64,000 nt of DNA, taken from Blastochloris tepida. GTDB lineage: Bacteria > Pseudomonadota > Alphaproteobacteria > Rhizobiales > Xanthobacteraceae. Positions 10,691-19,626 of this stretch are shown here, piece by piece. Positions within the stretch are counted from its first letter, which is position 1, and each line of letters opens with the position of its first letter. The translations under genes and the position numbers were made by a program. The notes under the pieces were generated by a model. The model had not been told where the DNA came from, made no database searches, and was given only the letters and a program-made list of their open reading frames with translations. The stretch spans positions 732,001-796,000 of the forward strand of contig NZ_AP018907.1 of assembly GCF_003966715.1 (NCBI RefSeq), read 5' to 3'.

Positions 10691-11611
10691 ATGGACTCGA
10701 AAAAGGTGCTCGATGCGATCCTGGGCGGCGGCGCGCCGCGGGGGGCAGGCGGCGGGCTCGGCGAGATGCTCGGGCAGGCGGCGAGCGAGGTCCAGGCGGG
10801 CATGCGCGAAGGTGCGGCCGGCAAGCCGATCGGCTCGGGCAGCTTTGCCGCGATCATCGGGCAGGTGCTCGGCACGGCGGCCTCCGGCCTGCAGAAGGCC
10901 GCCCAGGACGTCGATGCCCGCACCGGGATCGGCGACAAGGCCAGCCAGACGCTCAAGGAGGCGACGGGCTCGAATGCCGGCGATCTCTGGGCCAAGGCGC
11001 GCGATCTGGTCGGACAGAATCAGACGGCGGCCGGCGCGACGCTCGGCGGGCTCGCCGCGCTCCTGCTCGGCACCCGGGCCGGGCGCGACATCGCCGCCGG
11101 CACCGCGAAGCTCGGCGGCCTCGCGATGATCGGCGGCCTTGCCTACAAGGCGTGGCAGAATTATCAGGCCGGCAAGCCGATCATCGATATGGGTGCGGGC
11201 GTCGAGCCGCCGCCCGAAAGGAGCGCCTTCGGCGAGACCGCCGATGCAGCCGCCGACCAGCAGACCGCGCTCTTGATCGTGCGCGCGATGATCGCCGCGG
11301 CCGCAGCGGACGGCGTGGTCGATCAGGCCGAGCGTCAATCCATTGTCGGCGGGCTTTCCCGGGCGGGACTTGGGGCGGCCGAGACCAGCTTCCTGGAGGG
11401 CGAGTTCGCCAAGCCGCTGACGGCCGATGCGCTGGTCGTGCAGGTTCCGTCGCCGGAGGTTGCGGCGCAGGTCTATACGGCCGCCCGCCTCGCCATCAAT
11501 CCCGACAACGCGGCCGAGACGGGCTTTCTCGCCCGTCTCGCCACCGGCCTGAAGCTCGATCCGAGGCTGGTCTCCCAGCTCGACGCCGCGGCGGCCGGGG
11601 TGCAATCCTAA
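10691..11611 (+). CDS. DUF533 / TerB-like tellurite-resistance family protein
   Basis: 306 residues. N-terminus MDSKKVLDAILGGG with a following glycine-rich stretch, the central hydrophobic AGATLGGLAALLLGTRAGRDIAAGTAKLGGLAMIGGLAYKAWQNYQAGKP (residues about 115-165), and a C-terminal TerB-like helical domain LIVRAMIAAAAADGVVDQAERQSIVGGL are the standard DUF533 (YebE-type) architecture. The acidic DGVVDQAER loop resembles the metal-binding loop of TerB. The family is thought to be inner-membrane associated and is induced by envelope stress in other bacteria. It lies 207 bp after the coiled-coil gene, so it could have its own promoter yet belongs to the same locus as the TelA-like protein. Confidence 0.82.
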   Translation: MDSKKVLDAILGGGAPRGAGGGLGEMLGQAASEVQAGMREGAAGKPIGSGSFAAIIGQVLGTAASGLQKAAQDVDARTGIGDKASQTLKEATGSNAGDLWAKARDLVGQNQTAAGATLGGLAALLLGTRAGRDIAAGTAKLGGLAMIGGLAYKAWQNYQAGKPIIDMGAGVEPPPERSAFGETADAAADQQTALLIVRAMIAAAAADGVVDQAERQSIVGGLSRAGLGAAETSFLEGEFAKPLTADALVVQVPSPEVAAQVYTAARLAINPDNAAETGFLARLATGLKLDPRLVSQLDAAAAGVQS

Positions 11612-11663
11612 CAGACGCGGCCTTGCATCCCGCGCGGGGACCCGCCCGTTCATGATGCCACCT

Positions 11664-11693
11664 GGAGCATGCGATCGAGGAGCATGCGATCGG
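11664..11693. repeat. Tandem 15-bp direct repeat
   Basis: Two adjacent copies of GGAGCATGCGATCG(A/G) lie between the DUF533 gene and the next gene. No function is apparent. Confidence 0.5.
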
Positions 11694-11703
11694 GCGCATC
11701 GGC

Positions 11704-12189
11704 GTGCTACGCTCCAGGTCGCGAATATGGGGGGCAGTCTTGCAGCGCGCGGCCTTGTTGCTTCTTGCCGCGATGGCGTGCGGTTTCGGCCGGGCCGAAG
11801 CCGCATCCGTCGGGGCGTGCGAACATCTCGACCGGATCAGCTTTCTTGCCGAGGGGCCGCGCGCCTTCTCCAACGGCAAGATTCGGGTGGCACTGGTCGA
11901 TACCGATGGCGAGCCGGTCTCCGGCAGCGTCCATGTGCTGGTGTTCATCCCGGAGGAATCCATCGGCACCCGGTGCTTCGCGATCAGCCGGACCTCGGCA
12001 AGCGACGGGGGCAGCGCGCTGGGATTCTACGAGGTCGCCTGGGCGCGGCTGAAGGCCTCCTACGATGCCGAGCGGGGCCTGCTGATCGTGCTGCCCTACA
12101 GCCTCTATGACGGCAGCGGCGGACGACCCGCCGGAGACCTGCGGATTCGAATCGATCTGCGCGGCGAGGGATCGGTGCGGCTGGAGTGA
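11704..12189 (+). CDS. Small secreted protein of unknown function
   Basis: 161 residues from a GTG; a TTG at 11740 after a G-rich ribosome site would give a cleaner signal peptide. The N-terminus has a hydrophobic stretch AALLLLAAMACGFGRAEAAS with an Ala-X-Ala-like cleavage site near residue 33. The mature part is about 125 residues, beta-rich, with two cysteines (in GACEHLDR and GTRCFAIS) that could form a disulfide in the periplasm. It has no recognised domain. It follows the DUF533 gene by 92 bp in the same direction and could be co-transcribed, but the link is weak. Confidence 0.55.
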   Translation: MLRSRSRIWGAVLQRAALLLLAAMACGFGRAEAASVGACEHLDRISFLAEGPRAFSNGKIRVALVDTDGEPVSGSVHVLVFIPEESIGTRCFAISRTSASDGGSALGFYEVAWARLKASYDAERGLLIVLPYSLYDGSGGRPAGDLRIRIDLRGEGSVRLE

Positions 12190-12267
12190 TACGGTTTCCG
12201 GGCTTGATCACCCGGACCGGCCAGCGGCCCAGGAAACGGCATCGACGGCAGGCGAGGGGGCTCCCTG

Positions 12268-12315
12268 GTGGATGAAGTCCGACGCTTGGTAACCCACGCG
12301 TCGGATTTCATCCAC
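12268..12315. repeat. Long hairpin, 18-bp arms
   Basis: Left arm 12268-12285 and right arm 12298-12315 pair at 17 of 18 positions around a 12-base loop. It lies 14 bp before a second, perfect hairpin. It could be a terminator for the upstream gene or part of a mobile-element remnant. Confidence 0.75.
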
Positions 12316-12329
12316 AGAATCAATAGTTT

Positions 12330-12377
12330 GTGGTCCGACCCTGACATTTGCGGATGCAAATGTCAGGGTCGGACCAC
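12330..12377. repeat. Perfect 22-bp inverted repeat with 4-base loop
   Basis: Arms 12330-12351 and 12356-12377 are perfectly complementary over 22 bp and flank the loop GGAT. The arm begins GTGGTCCGACCCTGACATTT. Perfect long arms with a tiny loop suggest abutted terminal inverted repeats of a lost insertion element, or an extreme cruciform/terminator. No transposase fragment is visible beside it. Confidence 0.8.
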
Positions 12378-12872
12378 TGGTCCCTATTCACAACCGCATT
12401 CACAGCCGAGTGCCGGCCCGCCGCGACAGTTTCTGCGGCTGCAAGCCGATGAACCGCCAGTGTCCTGGCTGCGCTCCGTTTCTGCGCCACGCATCCCTGT
12501 TTCTCAAAAGAATTCAAGAGTCGGACGGCTGTGCAGCAAATTCGTGCGCGGGCGAAAGCTTTGCCTTGAGCGCGGCGTGGTCAGCAAAGGTCGATGGCTG
12601 TTGATATAGGTTAATAGTTTCCTGACGCGGGTCAGGGAAACGGATTGGACAAGGCCGAAGGGCGATGCCTGAATAATAATAGATGTCAGGCGCTGGCTGC
12701 GCATCTTCTTGCGTGTGTCAAATTCAGCGTGTCAGGCATCTTCGGCGTTCCGGGCGCCATGCTCAACTTCCCGAAGGTGAGTACCGGTCGACCGACATCT
12801 CAATAGTCAAGACAAAGTTTCAGAAGCACCATCGCATCGCGCGGCCGCGCAAGGATTTCGAGGAGAACGGTT

Positions 12873-15800
12873 ATGGCAGTCGTGGTCGGCAACATCACGC
12901 TCGATGGACTCCTGGGCGAGTGGACGGCGACCGATCGGATCGACGGCACCGCACCGGTGGACGGCTACGAGACCTATGGCAGGACGAGCGGCGACAGCTA
13001 TGTGTTCGCGATCAAGGCGCCAGCCGGCACCACGATCGGCGCCAACACCACGATGTGGCTCAACACCGACCAGAACAGCAGCACCGGCTACAAGATCTGG
13101 GGCTGGGCCAATGGCGTCGAATACAAGGTGGAATTTGAGACGAGTGGGCTGAAGCTCTATGCGGTCGCCCCCACCGCCGACGCTAACGGCAACCCCGTTG
13201 TCACCCTCGTCCGGAGCCTGGACTACGCGCTGAGCGCGGACGGCACCACCATCGAATTCGCAGTTCCCAAGACGGCGATCGGCAGCCCCGCCGGTCTCAG
13301 TGCGCTGATCGACATCAACAACGACGCCTTCTTGCCGGGTGTCTACAACACGGCCTACACCGTCACCGACACCAGCGGTCTGCCGGCGCGTACCGATTTC
13401 ACCAAGAAGGTGGCCATCGTCTATTCCGACACGACCGCCGCTCATTATTTTGGGCTGACCGACGTCAACCTCGCCGAGACCGCCTACACCCAGCTCTTCA
13501 TGGCGGCGCAGAACCAGGCGGCGATGGCCGGCGTGCCGTTCGACGTGCTCACCGAGGCCGACCTCAAGGATCTCTCGAAGCTGGTCAATTACGACGCGAT
13601 CGTGTTTCCGTCGTTCGAGTTCGTCAAGGCGGCCGACGTCGCGGCGATCGAGAGCAACCTGACCCTGCTGGCGAAGAACTACAATACGAGCTTCATCACC
13701 GCCGGCAACTTCATGACCAACAGCGAGACCGGTGCGGCGCTGGCGGACTCCTATGCGCGGATGAAGGCGCTGTTCGATGTCCAGCTCAAGGCGTCCGGCT
13801 GGAGCGGCTCGAGCGGCGTCACCGTCAATTCGGTGGGCAGCGGATTTGACGGCGTCGGCGGCTACACCGCCGGCGAGACGATCAACGCCTATTCGAACAG
13901 TGCCGGCGTCGGCTGGCTTGCCTTCGATGACTTCACCGCCGGCACCACGCCGCTCACGGTGATCGCCACCCAGACGGTGAGCGGTACGGGCGGCGGCACC
14001 TACAATGCCGTTGTCGCCAGCAGCATCAATGGCGACCGCAACGTCCTGTTCTCGACGACCTCGGTGATGGGCGACAACAATCAACTGTCGCAGGCCATCT
14101 CGTACGCCGTCAACGGCGCGACCGGACCGACGGTCGGCCTGCAGATGAGCCGACAGAGCTCGATCGTGGCCTCGCGCACCGACATGGACCAGTCGCAATA
14201 CATCGACGAGGTTCATCCCGATGACGGCAGCGCCGGCATCTATGACAAGATGCTGCCGATCCTCCAGTCGTGGAAGACGGCGTACAATTTCGTCGGCTCC
14301 TATTACATCAATATCGGCGACAATCAGTCGGCGGGCGAGTGGACCAACCCCGCCTACTCGCTGCCCTACTACCAGCAGCTTCTCGCGCTCGGCAACGAGA
14401 TCGGCAGCCACTCCTACACCCATCTCGTCAACCTGAACCCGGCCGAGAACACCAACATCCTGACGACGGGCACCGGCCCCGGGACGTTCGACTACGAGTT
14501 CCGCGCCTCGCGCGACTACATCGCGAACCTGTTGGGGCTGGACAAGTTCAGCATTGGCGCGGCGGTTCCCGGCGCGGGCGAAACGCGGGCGACGGCCGAG
14601 CAGATCATCCAGTACTACGATTACCTCACGGGCGGCTATTCGAGCTACGGCGCGGGCTATCCCGGCGCGTTCGGCTATCTCTCCGCCCAGGACGCCAGTG
14701 CCGGCAAGGTCTATCTCGCGCCCAACATGAAGTTCGACTTCACGCTGATCGGGTGGGAGAAGATCGGCGCGGCGGCAGCGCTGGCCGAGTGGAAGAAGGA
14801 GTTCGACGCGCTGTCGAAGCACGCCGAACTGCCGGTCATTCTCTGGCCCTGGCACGATTATGGAGTGACGGCGACGGAGTCGGGCGGCTACACGACGCAG
14901 ATGTTCACGGACTTCATTGCCTATGCCTACGGCAACGGGGCAGAGTTCGTGACGCTCGCCGACCTCGCCGACCGCATCAAGAATTTCGAGCAGTCGTCCA
15001 TCAATTATTCGGTCTCGGGCAGCACCGTCACCGCGACGGTGACGTCGGCGGATGCCGGCAAGTTTGCGCTCGATCTCGACAATCTCGGCACGCAGGTGAT
15101 CAAGAGCGTCACCGGCTGGTACGCGTACGACAGCGACAGCGTGTTCACGCCGAAGCTGAACGGTGCTGCGGCAACCTACACCATCACCTTGGGCGCTGCG
15201 GCCGATGACGTCACCCACATCACGGCGTTGCCGATGCGCGCCGAACTGCTCTCGGTGTCGGGCGACGGCACCAACCTGTCATTTTCGCTGATCGGCGAAG
15301 GCCAGATGGTCATCGATCTCGGCAATTCGGCCGGCCGGACGGTCTCGGTGTCGGGGGCCAGGATCGTCAGCCAGGTCGGCGACATCCTGACGCTGGATGT
15401 TGGCGCCAACGGGCAGCACGACGTCACGGTCACCCAATCGGCGCCGGGGGTCAATGTCGCTCCGGTCATCACATCTGCTGCCGCCGTCTCGTTTGCCGAG
15501 AACGGAACGGGCGCCGTGCTCGCCGTCACCGCCACCGATGCCGTCACCCAGACGTTGACCTATGCGATCTCGGGCGACGACGCCGCGCTGTTCACCATCG
15601 ATGCAGCGACCGGCATTCTCCGGTTCAACGCGGCGCCCGACTTCGAGACCCCGCAGGACGCGGACCACAACAACGTCTATGGCGTCACGGTCTCGGTCTC
15701 GGACAACGCCACGCCGGCGCTGAGCGCCACGCAGGCGCTGTCGATCTCCGTCACCGATGTCGCGGGCACCACCTACACCGGGACGTCCAGCGCCAACACC

Positions 15801-16565
15801 TTCAACGGTACGCCGGAAAGCGACACCATCAGCGGCAATGGTGGCAACGATACGCTCTATGGCAACGCCGGTGACGATACGATCAATGGTGGGGCCGGCA
15901 GCGACAAGATGTATGGCGGCCTTGGCAATGACACCTACACCGTCGACAGCACCGGCGATCTGGTGAGCGAGGTCGGCGGCGGCGGAACCGACACCGTGAA
16001 ATCGTCGGTGACGCTCAGCCTGTCGGACGCCACCCGCGTCCAGGGTGACGTCGAGAACCTGACGCTCACCGGTTCGAACACCATCAACGGCACGGGCAAT
16101 GCGCTGGCCAATGTGATCACCGGCAACAGTGCCGCCAATGTGCTGACCGGTCTCGATGGTGCGGACACGCTGAATGGCGGCGGCGGCCGCGACAGGCTGA
16201 TCGGCGGCGCCGGAAACGACACTCTCACCGGTGGCGGGGGCGTCGACGCCTTCGTGTTCCAGGTGCCAGCCGAGGGTGTCGATACGATCACCGACTTCGT
16301 GTCGCGGACCGACTATTTCGAGATTTCGGCCTCGGGTTTCGGTGGCGGGCTGGCGGCCGGGACATCGGTGACCCTGAAGACGGTGGCCGACGTGGCCGCA
16401 GCCTCCAACACCGGCACCAAGGGTTACTTCATCTACGACAATTCCGGTGCGAATGCCGGAACGGTCTATTGGGATCCGACCGGCGGCTCGGGCAGCGATG
16501 CCATCGCCTTCGCCAAGATCGCCGCCGGCAGCGCCCTGGTTCCCGCGGACTTCCACGTCGTGTGA
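12873..16565 (+). CDS. Secreted RTX protein with NodB-type polysaccharide deacetylase core
   Basis: 1230-residue predicted type I secretion substrate. Residues about 1-150 look like a DOMON/CBM9-type carbohydrate-binding domain (GNITLDGLLGEWTATDRID start). About 180-400 is a Rossmann-like domain (KVAIVYSDTTAAHYF...YDAIVFPSFEF) resembling a class I amidotransferase fold. About 420-715 is a NodB-like deacetylase: SRTDMDQ near 430, GNEIGSHSYTH (His-X3-His metal motif, about 508-518), and LWPWHDYG near 660. About 860-960 is a cadherin-like repeat (APVITSAAAVSFAENGTGAV, ending LSISVTD). From 985 there are calcium-binding nonapeptides (GGNDTLYGN, GGAGNDTLTGG). There is no N-terminal signal peptide, as expected for C-terminal type I secretion. 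The ribosome site GAGGAGAAC supports the start. Likely acts on extracellular or surface polysaccharide; no secretion ABC genes are in the window. Confidence 0.8.
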   Translation: MAVVVGNITLDGLLGEWTATDRIDGTAPVDGYETYGRTSGDSYVFAIKAPAGTTIGANTTMWLNTDQNSSTGYKIWGWANGVEYKVEFETSGLKLYAVAPTADANGNPVVTLVRSLDYALSADGTTIEFAVPKTAIGSPAGLSALIDINNDAFLPGVYNTAYTVTDTSGLPARTDFTKKVAIVYSDTTAAHYFGLTDVNLAETAYTQLFMAAQNQAAMAGVPFDVLTEADLKDLSKLVNYDAIVFPSFEFVKAADVAAIESNLTLLAKNYNTSFITAGNFMTNSETGAALADSYARMKALFDVQLKASGWSGSSGVTVNSVGSGFDGVGGYTAGETINAYSNSAGVGWLAFDDFTAGTTPLTVIATQTVSGTGGGTYNAVVASSINGDRNVLFSTTSVMGDNNQLSQAISYAVNGATGPTVGLQMSRQSSIVASRTDMDQSQYIDEVHPDDGSAGIYDKMLPILQSWKTAYNFVGSYYINIGDNQSAGEWTNPAYSLPYYQQLLALGNEIGSHSYTHLVNLNPAENTNILTTGTGPGTFDYEFRASRDYIANLLGLDKFSIGAAVPGAGETRATAEQIIQYYDYLTGGYSSYGAGYPGAFGYLSAQDASAGKVYLAPNMKFDFTLIGWEKIGAAAALAEWKKEFDALSKHAELPVILWPWHDYGVTATESGGYTTQMFTDFIAYAYGNGAEFVTLADLADRIKNFEQSSINYSVSGSTVTATVTSADAGKFALDLDNLGTQVIKSVTGWYAYDSDSVFTPKLNGAAATYTITLGAAADDVTHITALPMRAELLSVSGDGTNLSFSLIGEGQMVIDLGNSAGRTVSVSGARIVSQVGDILTLDVGANGQHDVTVTQSAPGVNVAPVITSAAAVSFAENGTGAVLAVTATDAVTQTLTYAISGDDAALFTIDAATGILRFNAAPDFETPQDADHNNVYGVTVSVSDNATPALSATQALSISVTDVAGTTYTGTSSANTFNGTPESDTISGNGGNDTLYGNAGDDTINGGAGSDKMYGGLGNDTYTVDSTGDLVSEVGGGGTDTVKSSVTLSLSDATRVQGDVENLTLTGSNTINGTGNALANVITGNSAANVLTGLDGADTLNGGGGRDRLIGGAGNDTLTGGGGVDAFVFQVPAEGVDTITDFVSRTDYFEISASGFGGGLAAGTSVTLKTVADVAAASNTGTKGYFIYDNSGANAGTVYWDPTGGSGSDAIAFAKIAAGSALVPADFHVV

Positions 16566-16718
16566 TCGGGAAAGGCGGGCGGTCCTGCACACGAGGCCTG
16601 GGCCATCGGACCGGAGCCTCGTGGAAAGTCATACCGGCGGCCGCGAAGGTGGTCCGGTGGTTCCGGTCGCGGATTTTCGCGAAATCTTTGAGTTCCGAAA
16701 AGAAAACCCGCGAGGGTC

Positions 16719-16749
16719 AACGGCCCCCGCGTCAGCGTCTGGGGCCGTT
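16719..16749. terminator. Convergent hairpin between RTX gene and feo operon
   Basis: AACGGCCCC (16719-16727) pairs perfectly with GGGGCCGTT (16741-16749) across a 13-base loop. It lies four bases beyond the last gene of the leftward feo operon and 153 bp after the RTX stop, and can serve either direction. There is no strong T-run. Confidence 0.55.
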
Positions 16750-16753
16750 CGTA

Positions 16754-17041
16754 TCAGGCGTCGCGACGCTCGGTGTTGTCCGGCGCGGTGACGAAAATTG
16801 GTGCGGTGCAGGCTTTCGCATCGGGGGCCGTACTCTGTGAGCCGCAGCCGCAGCCCGAGGCGCACTCGGCGCAGCCGGGCTTCTTCCGCTTTCCGAGGAA
16901 CCCGTAGGAGCGCGCCAGGTAGAGCAGGGCGGCCGCGGCGATCGCCACCGCGATGACGGCTTCCCAGGGACCGGCGGCGGCCTCGCCGCTCAGATTGACC
17001 GCGGGCACGGGCGGCGTTGCGAGAGTGGTCGCTGTCGTCAT
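16754..17041 (-). CDS. FeoB-associated Cys-rich membrane protein
   Basis: 95 residues with one membrane helix (about 25-45, AVIAVAIAAAALLYLARSYGFLG), then a basic stop-transfer and a Cys cluster CAECASGCGCGSQ (about 54-66). This is the layout of the small FeoB-associated Cys-rich proteins found after feoB, thought to assist ferrous iron transport or to play the role of FeoC. The ATG overlaps the feoB stop (ATGA), so the two are translationally coupled. The Cys cluster faces the cytoplasm if the N-terminus is periplasmic, which the charge distribution allows. The C-terminal third (SQSTAPDAKACTAPIFVTAPDN) is less typical and adds one more Cys. Confidence 0.82.
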   Translation of the reverse strand: MTTATTLATPPVPAVNLSGEAAAGPWEAVIAVAIAAAALLYLARSYGFLGKRKKPGCAECASGCGCGSQSTAPDAKACTAPIFVTAPDNTERRDA

Positions 17042-19581
17042 GACGGGATCTCCCTGGTCGTGGCCGGTGACGGAGCGGAACGCGCGGCGCGCCATGCCTC
17101 GCGCGGCGAACGATAGAGCCCGACGATCACGAACAGCGCAAGCGCGCTGCCATAGACCACCGAGATCGTCGTCAGCCCGTCGAGCGCAAAGGCCGTACCG
17201 ATCAGCTGCACGGTGCCCGCCACCATCAGCCCGAGCACGGTGGGGAAGGCGATGGCGAACAGCATCCAGCGGGTCGAGGCGGTCTGCAGGCGCACCATGA
17301 TCATGGTGGCGAGGCATGGCGGGTAGAGCGCGAAGAACAGCATCAGCGAGACGGCGGTGAGCGCGGTGTAGTTCGTCTGTCCCTGCGCCTCCATCCGGTC
17401 TTCGAGGCGCCTGGCCTCGCCGTCATCGGAGCCGAACAGCACGCCGAGGGTCGCCACGCTGCTTTCGCGCGCGGCGAACGAGCTGAGCAGCGCGACATTG
17501 ATGCGCCAGTCGAAACCGGCGAACCGCGTCACCGGCTCCAGCGCCTGACCGATGCGGCCGAGGATGCTGACGGTGAGGCGCTCCTCCTTCATCTCGCGGC
17601 GCAGGGTCTTGCGCTCGTCGGCGAGCGTCTTGAGTGCGGACGCCGCCTTGCGCGCGTTGGGGTCTGCGCTGCGCAGCAGGAAGGGCACGAACTCCGGGTG
17701 GCGGCTGGAATAGGCGGCGTCGAGCGCATCGCTGGCGCTCTTGCCGCCGGCATTGAGCTTCTCGGCGCGATAGGCCGTGAAGACATTGATGAGGTCGATC
17801 AGCCGCTCCTGGCTTGCCACCGCGGCGGCGTGGGGATTGCCGGCCATCCTGTCGTGGAACTCGGCGATCGCCGCCTCGGCGCGTCCCTGGAAATAGGCGA
17901 TGCGGTCGGCCGAAAGATCGGGATACTGCAGCAGCACGTAGATGACGGCGGCGACCGCCACGACGATGGTGCCGACCTTCTTGACATAGAGCCACGTGCG
18001 GTCGATGGCGCGGCGCAGCACGCCGGTCAGCGTCGGCAGGTGGTAGTGCGGCAGCTCCATTACGAACGGCGCGGTTTCCATCTTGCGCAGCACGGTGACG
18101 GTGAGCAGCTTCGCCACCAGCAGCGCCACCACCACGGTGATGGTGGAGAGGTAGAACAGCACGAGTCCCTTGTGATCGGGGAAAAACATGGAGATCAACA
18201 GGGTGTAGAGTGGCACCTTGGCCAGGCAGTTCATGAACGGCACGGTGAGGATGGTGGCAAGGCGCGCCCGCAGATCGGGAATCGCCTTGGTCGCCATCAC
18301 CCCCGGCACGGCGCAGCCGCCGGCGAACACGCCGGCCAGCACCATCGGCAGCGTCGACTGGCCGTGCAGGCCGAAGCGCTTGAGGATACGGTCGAGGATG
18401 AAGGCGATGCGCGCCATGTAGCCGCTGTCTTCCAGGATCGCGATCAGCGAGAACAGGATGAGGAAGATCGGCACGTAATTGAGCAGGGTGTTGACGGAAT
18501 CGACCATCCACAGCCCGAACGCGCGCACGAACGGGTCGTTGAGAAAGCCCGCGGCCGGCAGCACGCTCGAGGCCCAGTTGCGGAAGCTGGCCAGCAGCGG
18601 CCAGGTGACCTTGGTCAGCTCGTAGCCCTGCACGATGGAGAGCTGGTAGACGAGCCAGATGGTCGCCAGCAGGAACAGCGGCGCCAGCCAGCGATTCAGC
18701 AGCACGCGGTCGATTCGCTCGGAGATCGGCAGGCCCTGCCGCCGGTCCTGCACGGAGGCCTGTATGGTGTCCAGCGCATGGCGCAGGCGGCAGGCGATGA
18801 TGTGGTCGGAGGCGCTGGTGCCGGCGCTGGCCTCGAATGTCTCGCGCGCCTGCCGTGCGGCCGCGGCGACCGCCTCGCGCTCCCCGGCGGGCCCAACCAG
18901 CAGCGTTTCCGCCTCGCTGCCGCCGTCGAGCAAAGCGAGCGCCAGCCAGCGCGGCGAGATGGCGGCGGGCCGTACCGACGTTCCGGCAAGGCGGTGCTCG
19001 ATGTCGGCGACGGCGTCCTCAAGCGCGCCGTAATCGACGATGTTCGGCGAACGGACGTGGGCGCAGTCCGCCGTCTGGCGGATGGCCGCGCGCAGCTCGG
19101 GAATGCCGACGCCGCGCCGGCCGACGGAGGCGATGACCGGAACGCCGAGCCGCGCACCAAGCGCGTCGGGGTCGACATTGAGACCCAGCCGCCCGGCGAC
19201 GTCGATCATGTTGACGACTGCGACGACCGGCACGCCCATCTCGATGAGCTGGAACGTCAGCGGCAGGCTGCGCTCGAGCGTCGAAGCATCGATGACGTTG
19301 ACGATGACGTCCGGCTTGTCGCGCAGCAGAAAATCCCGCGCCACCCGCTCCTCAAGCGAGAACGAGGTGAGGCTGTAGGTGCCGGGCAGGTCGACCACCT
19401 CGACCTTGAGGTCGCCGTCGACATAGACGCCACTCTTCTTCTCCACCGTCACGCCGGGATAGTTGGCGATGTGCTGGCGCGCGCCGGTGAGCGCGTTGAA
19501 CAGCGTCGATTTTCCGGCGTTCTGCTGGCCGGCCAGAGCGACCTTGAGCCGCGACCGCGGAGAGGAAGTCAGATTCGGCAT
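17038..19581 (-). CDS. feoB: Ferrous iron transporter FeoB
   Basis: 847-residue Fe2+ permease with an N-terminal G-protein domain: G1 GQQNAGKST (18-26), G3 VDLPGTYSL (near 63-71), G4 NMID (near 125). The membrane part has the two Gate repeats, with conserved AGGCAVPGVMATK and the cysteine-containing segments near LPMVLAGVFAGGCAVPG and FALYPPCLATMIMV. Between the gates is a long helical soluble insert (about residues 555-690), longer than in many enterobacterial FeoB proteins but usual in alphaproteobacterial ones. It is the fourth gene of an iron operon after L-like, DUF4198 and FeoA genes; the gap to feoA is 45 bp. Import is driven in anoxic or microoxic conditions where Fe2+ is stable. Confidence 0.96.
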   Translation of the reverse strand: MPNLTSSPRSRLKVALAGQQNAGKSTLFNALTGARQHIANYPGVTVEKKSGVYVDGDLKVEVVDLPGTYSLTSFSLEERVARDFLLRDKPDVIVNVIDASTLERSLPLTFQLIEMGVPVVAVVNMIDVAGRLGLNVDPDALGARLGVPVIASVGRRGVGIPELRAAIRQTADCAHVRSPNIVDYGALEDAVADIEHRLAGTSVRPAAISPRWLALALLDGGSEAETLLVGPAGEREAVAAAARQARETFEASAGTSASDHIIACRLRHALDTIQASVQDRRQGLPISERIDRVLLNRWLAPLFLLATIWLVYQLSIVQGYELTKVTWPLLASFRNWASSVLPAAGFLNDPFVRAFGLWMVDSVNTLLNYVPIFLILFSLIAILEDSGYMARIAFILDRILKRFGLHGQSTLPMVLAGVFAGGCAVPGVMATKAIPDLRARLATILTVPFMNCLAKVPLYTLLISMFFPDHKGLVLFYLSTITVVVALLVAKLLTVTVLRKMETAPFVMELPHYHLPTLTGVLRRAIDRTWLYVKKVGTIVVAVAAVIYVLLQYPDLSADRIAYFQGRAEAAIAEFHDRMAGNPHAAAVASQERLIDLINVFTAYRAEKLNAGGKSASDALDAAYSSRHPEFVPFLLRSADPNARKAASALKTLADERKTLRREMKEERLTVSILGRIGQALEPVTRFAGFDWRINVALLSSFAARESSVATLGVLFGSDDGEARRLEDRMEAQGQTNYTALTAVSLMLFFALYPPCLATMIMVRLQTASTRWMLFAIAFPTVLGLMVAGTVQLIGTAFALDGLTTISVVYGSALALFVIVGLYRSPREAWRAARSAPSPATTREIPS

Positions 19582-19626
19582 GACACGTCCGGAAACGGGG
19601 GAGATGGTGATCTGAGGCGGTGCGTC

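Larger units (their letters stand above)
12190..12872. other. Gene-free spacer with strong inverted repeats before the RTX gene
   Basis: 683 bp with no convincing gene. It begins with a CGGTTTCCGGG hairpin related to the 1546-1582 palindrome, then holds two long hairpins (12268-12315 and 12330-12377). From about 12380 to 12800 it is less GC-rich than its surroundings and contains TATAGGTTAATAG (12604-12616) and TGAATAATAATAG near 12668, which may be promoter elements. A good ribosome site (GAGGAGAAC) precedes the RTX gene at 12873. Confidence 0.6.

Noticed and set aside
12807..15218. An 803-codon minus-strand frame across the RTX gene
   Set aside because: Antisense shadow; the plus-strand protein has clear NodB and RTX motifs.
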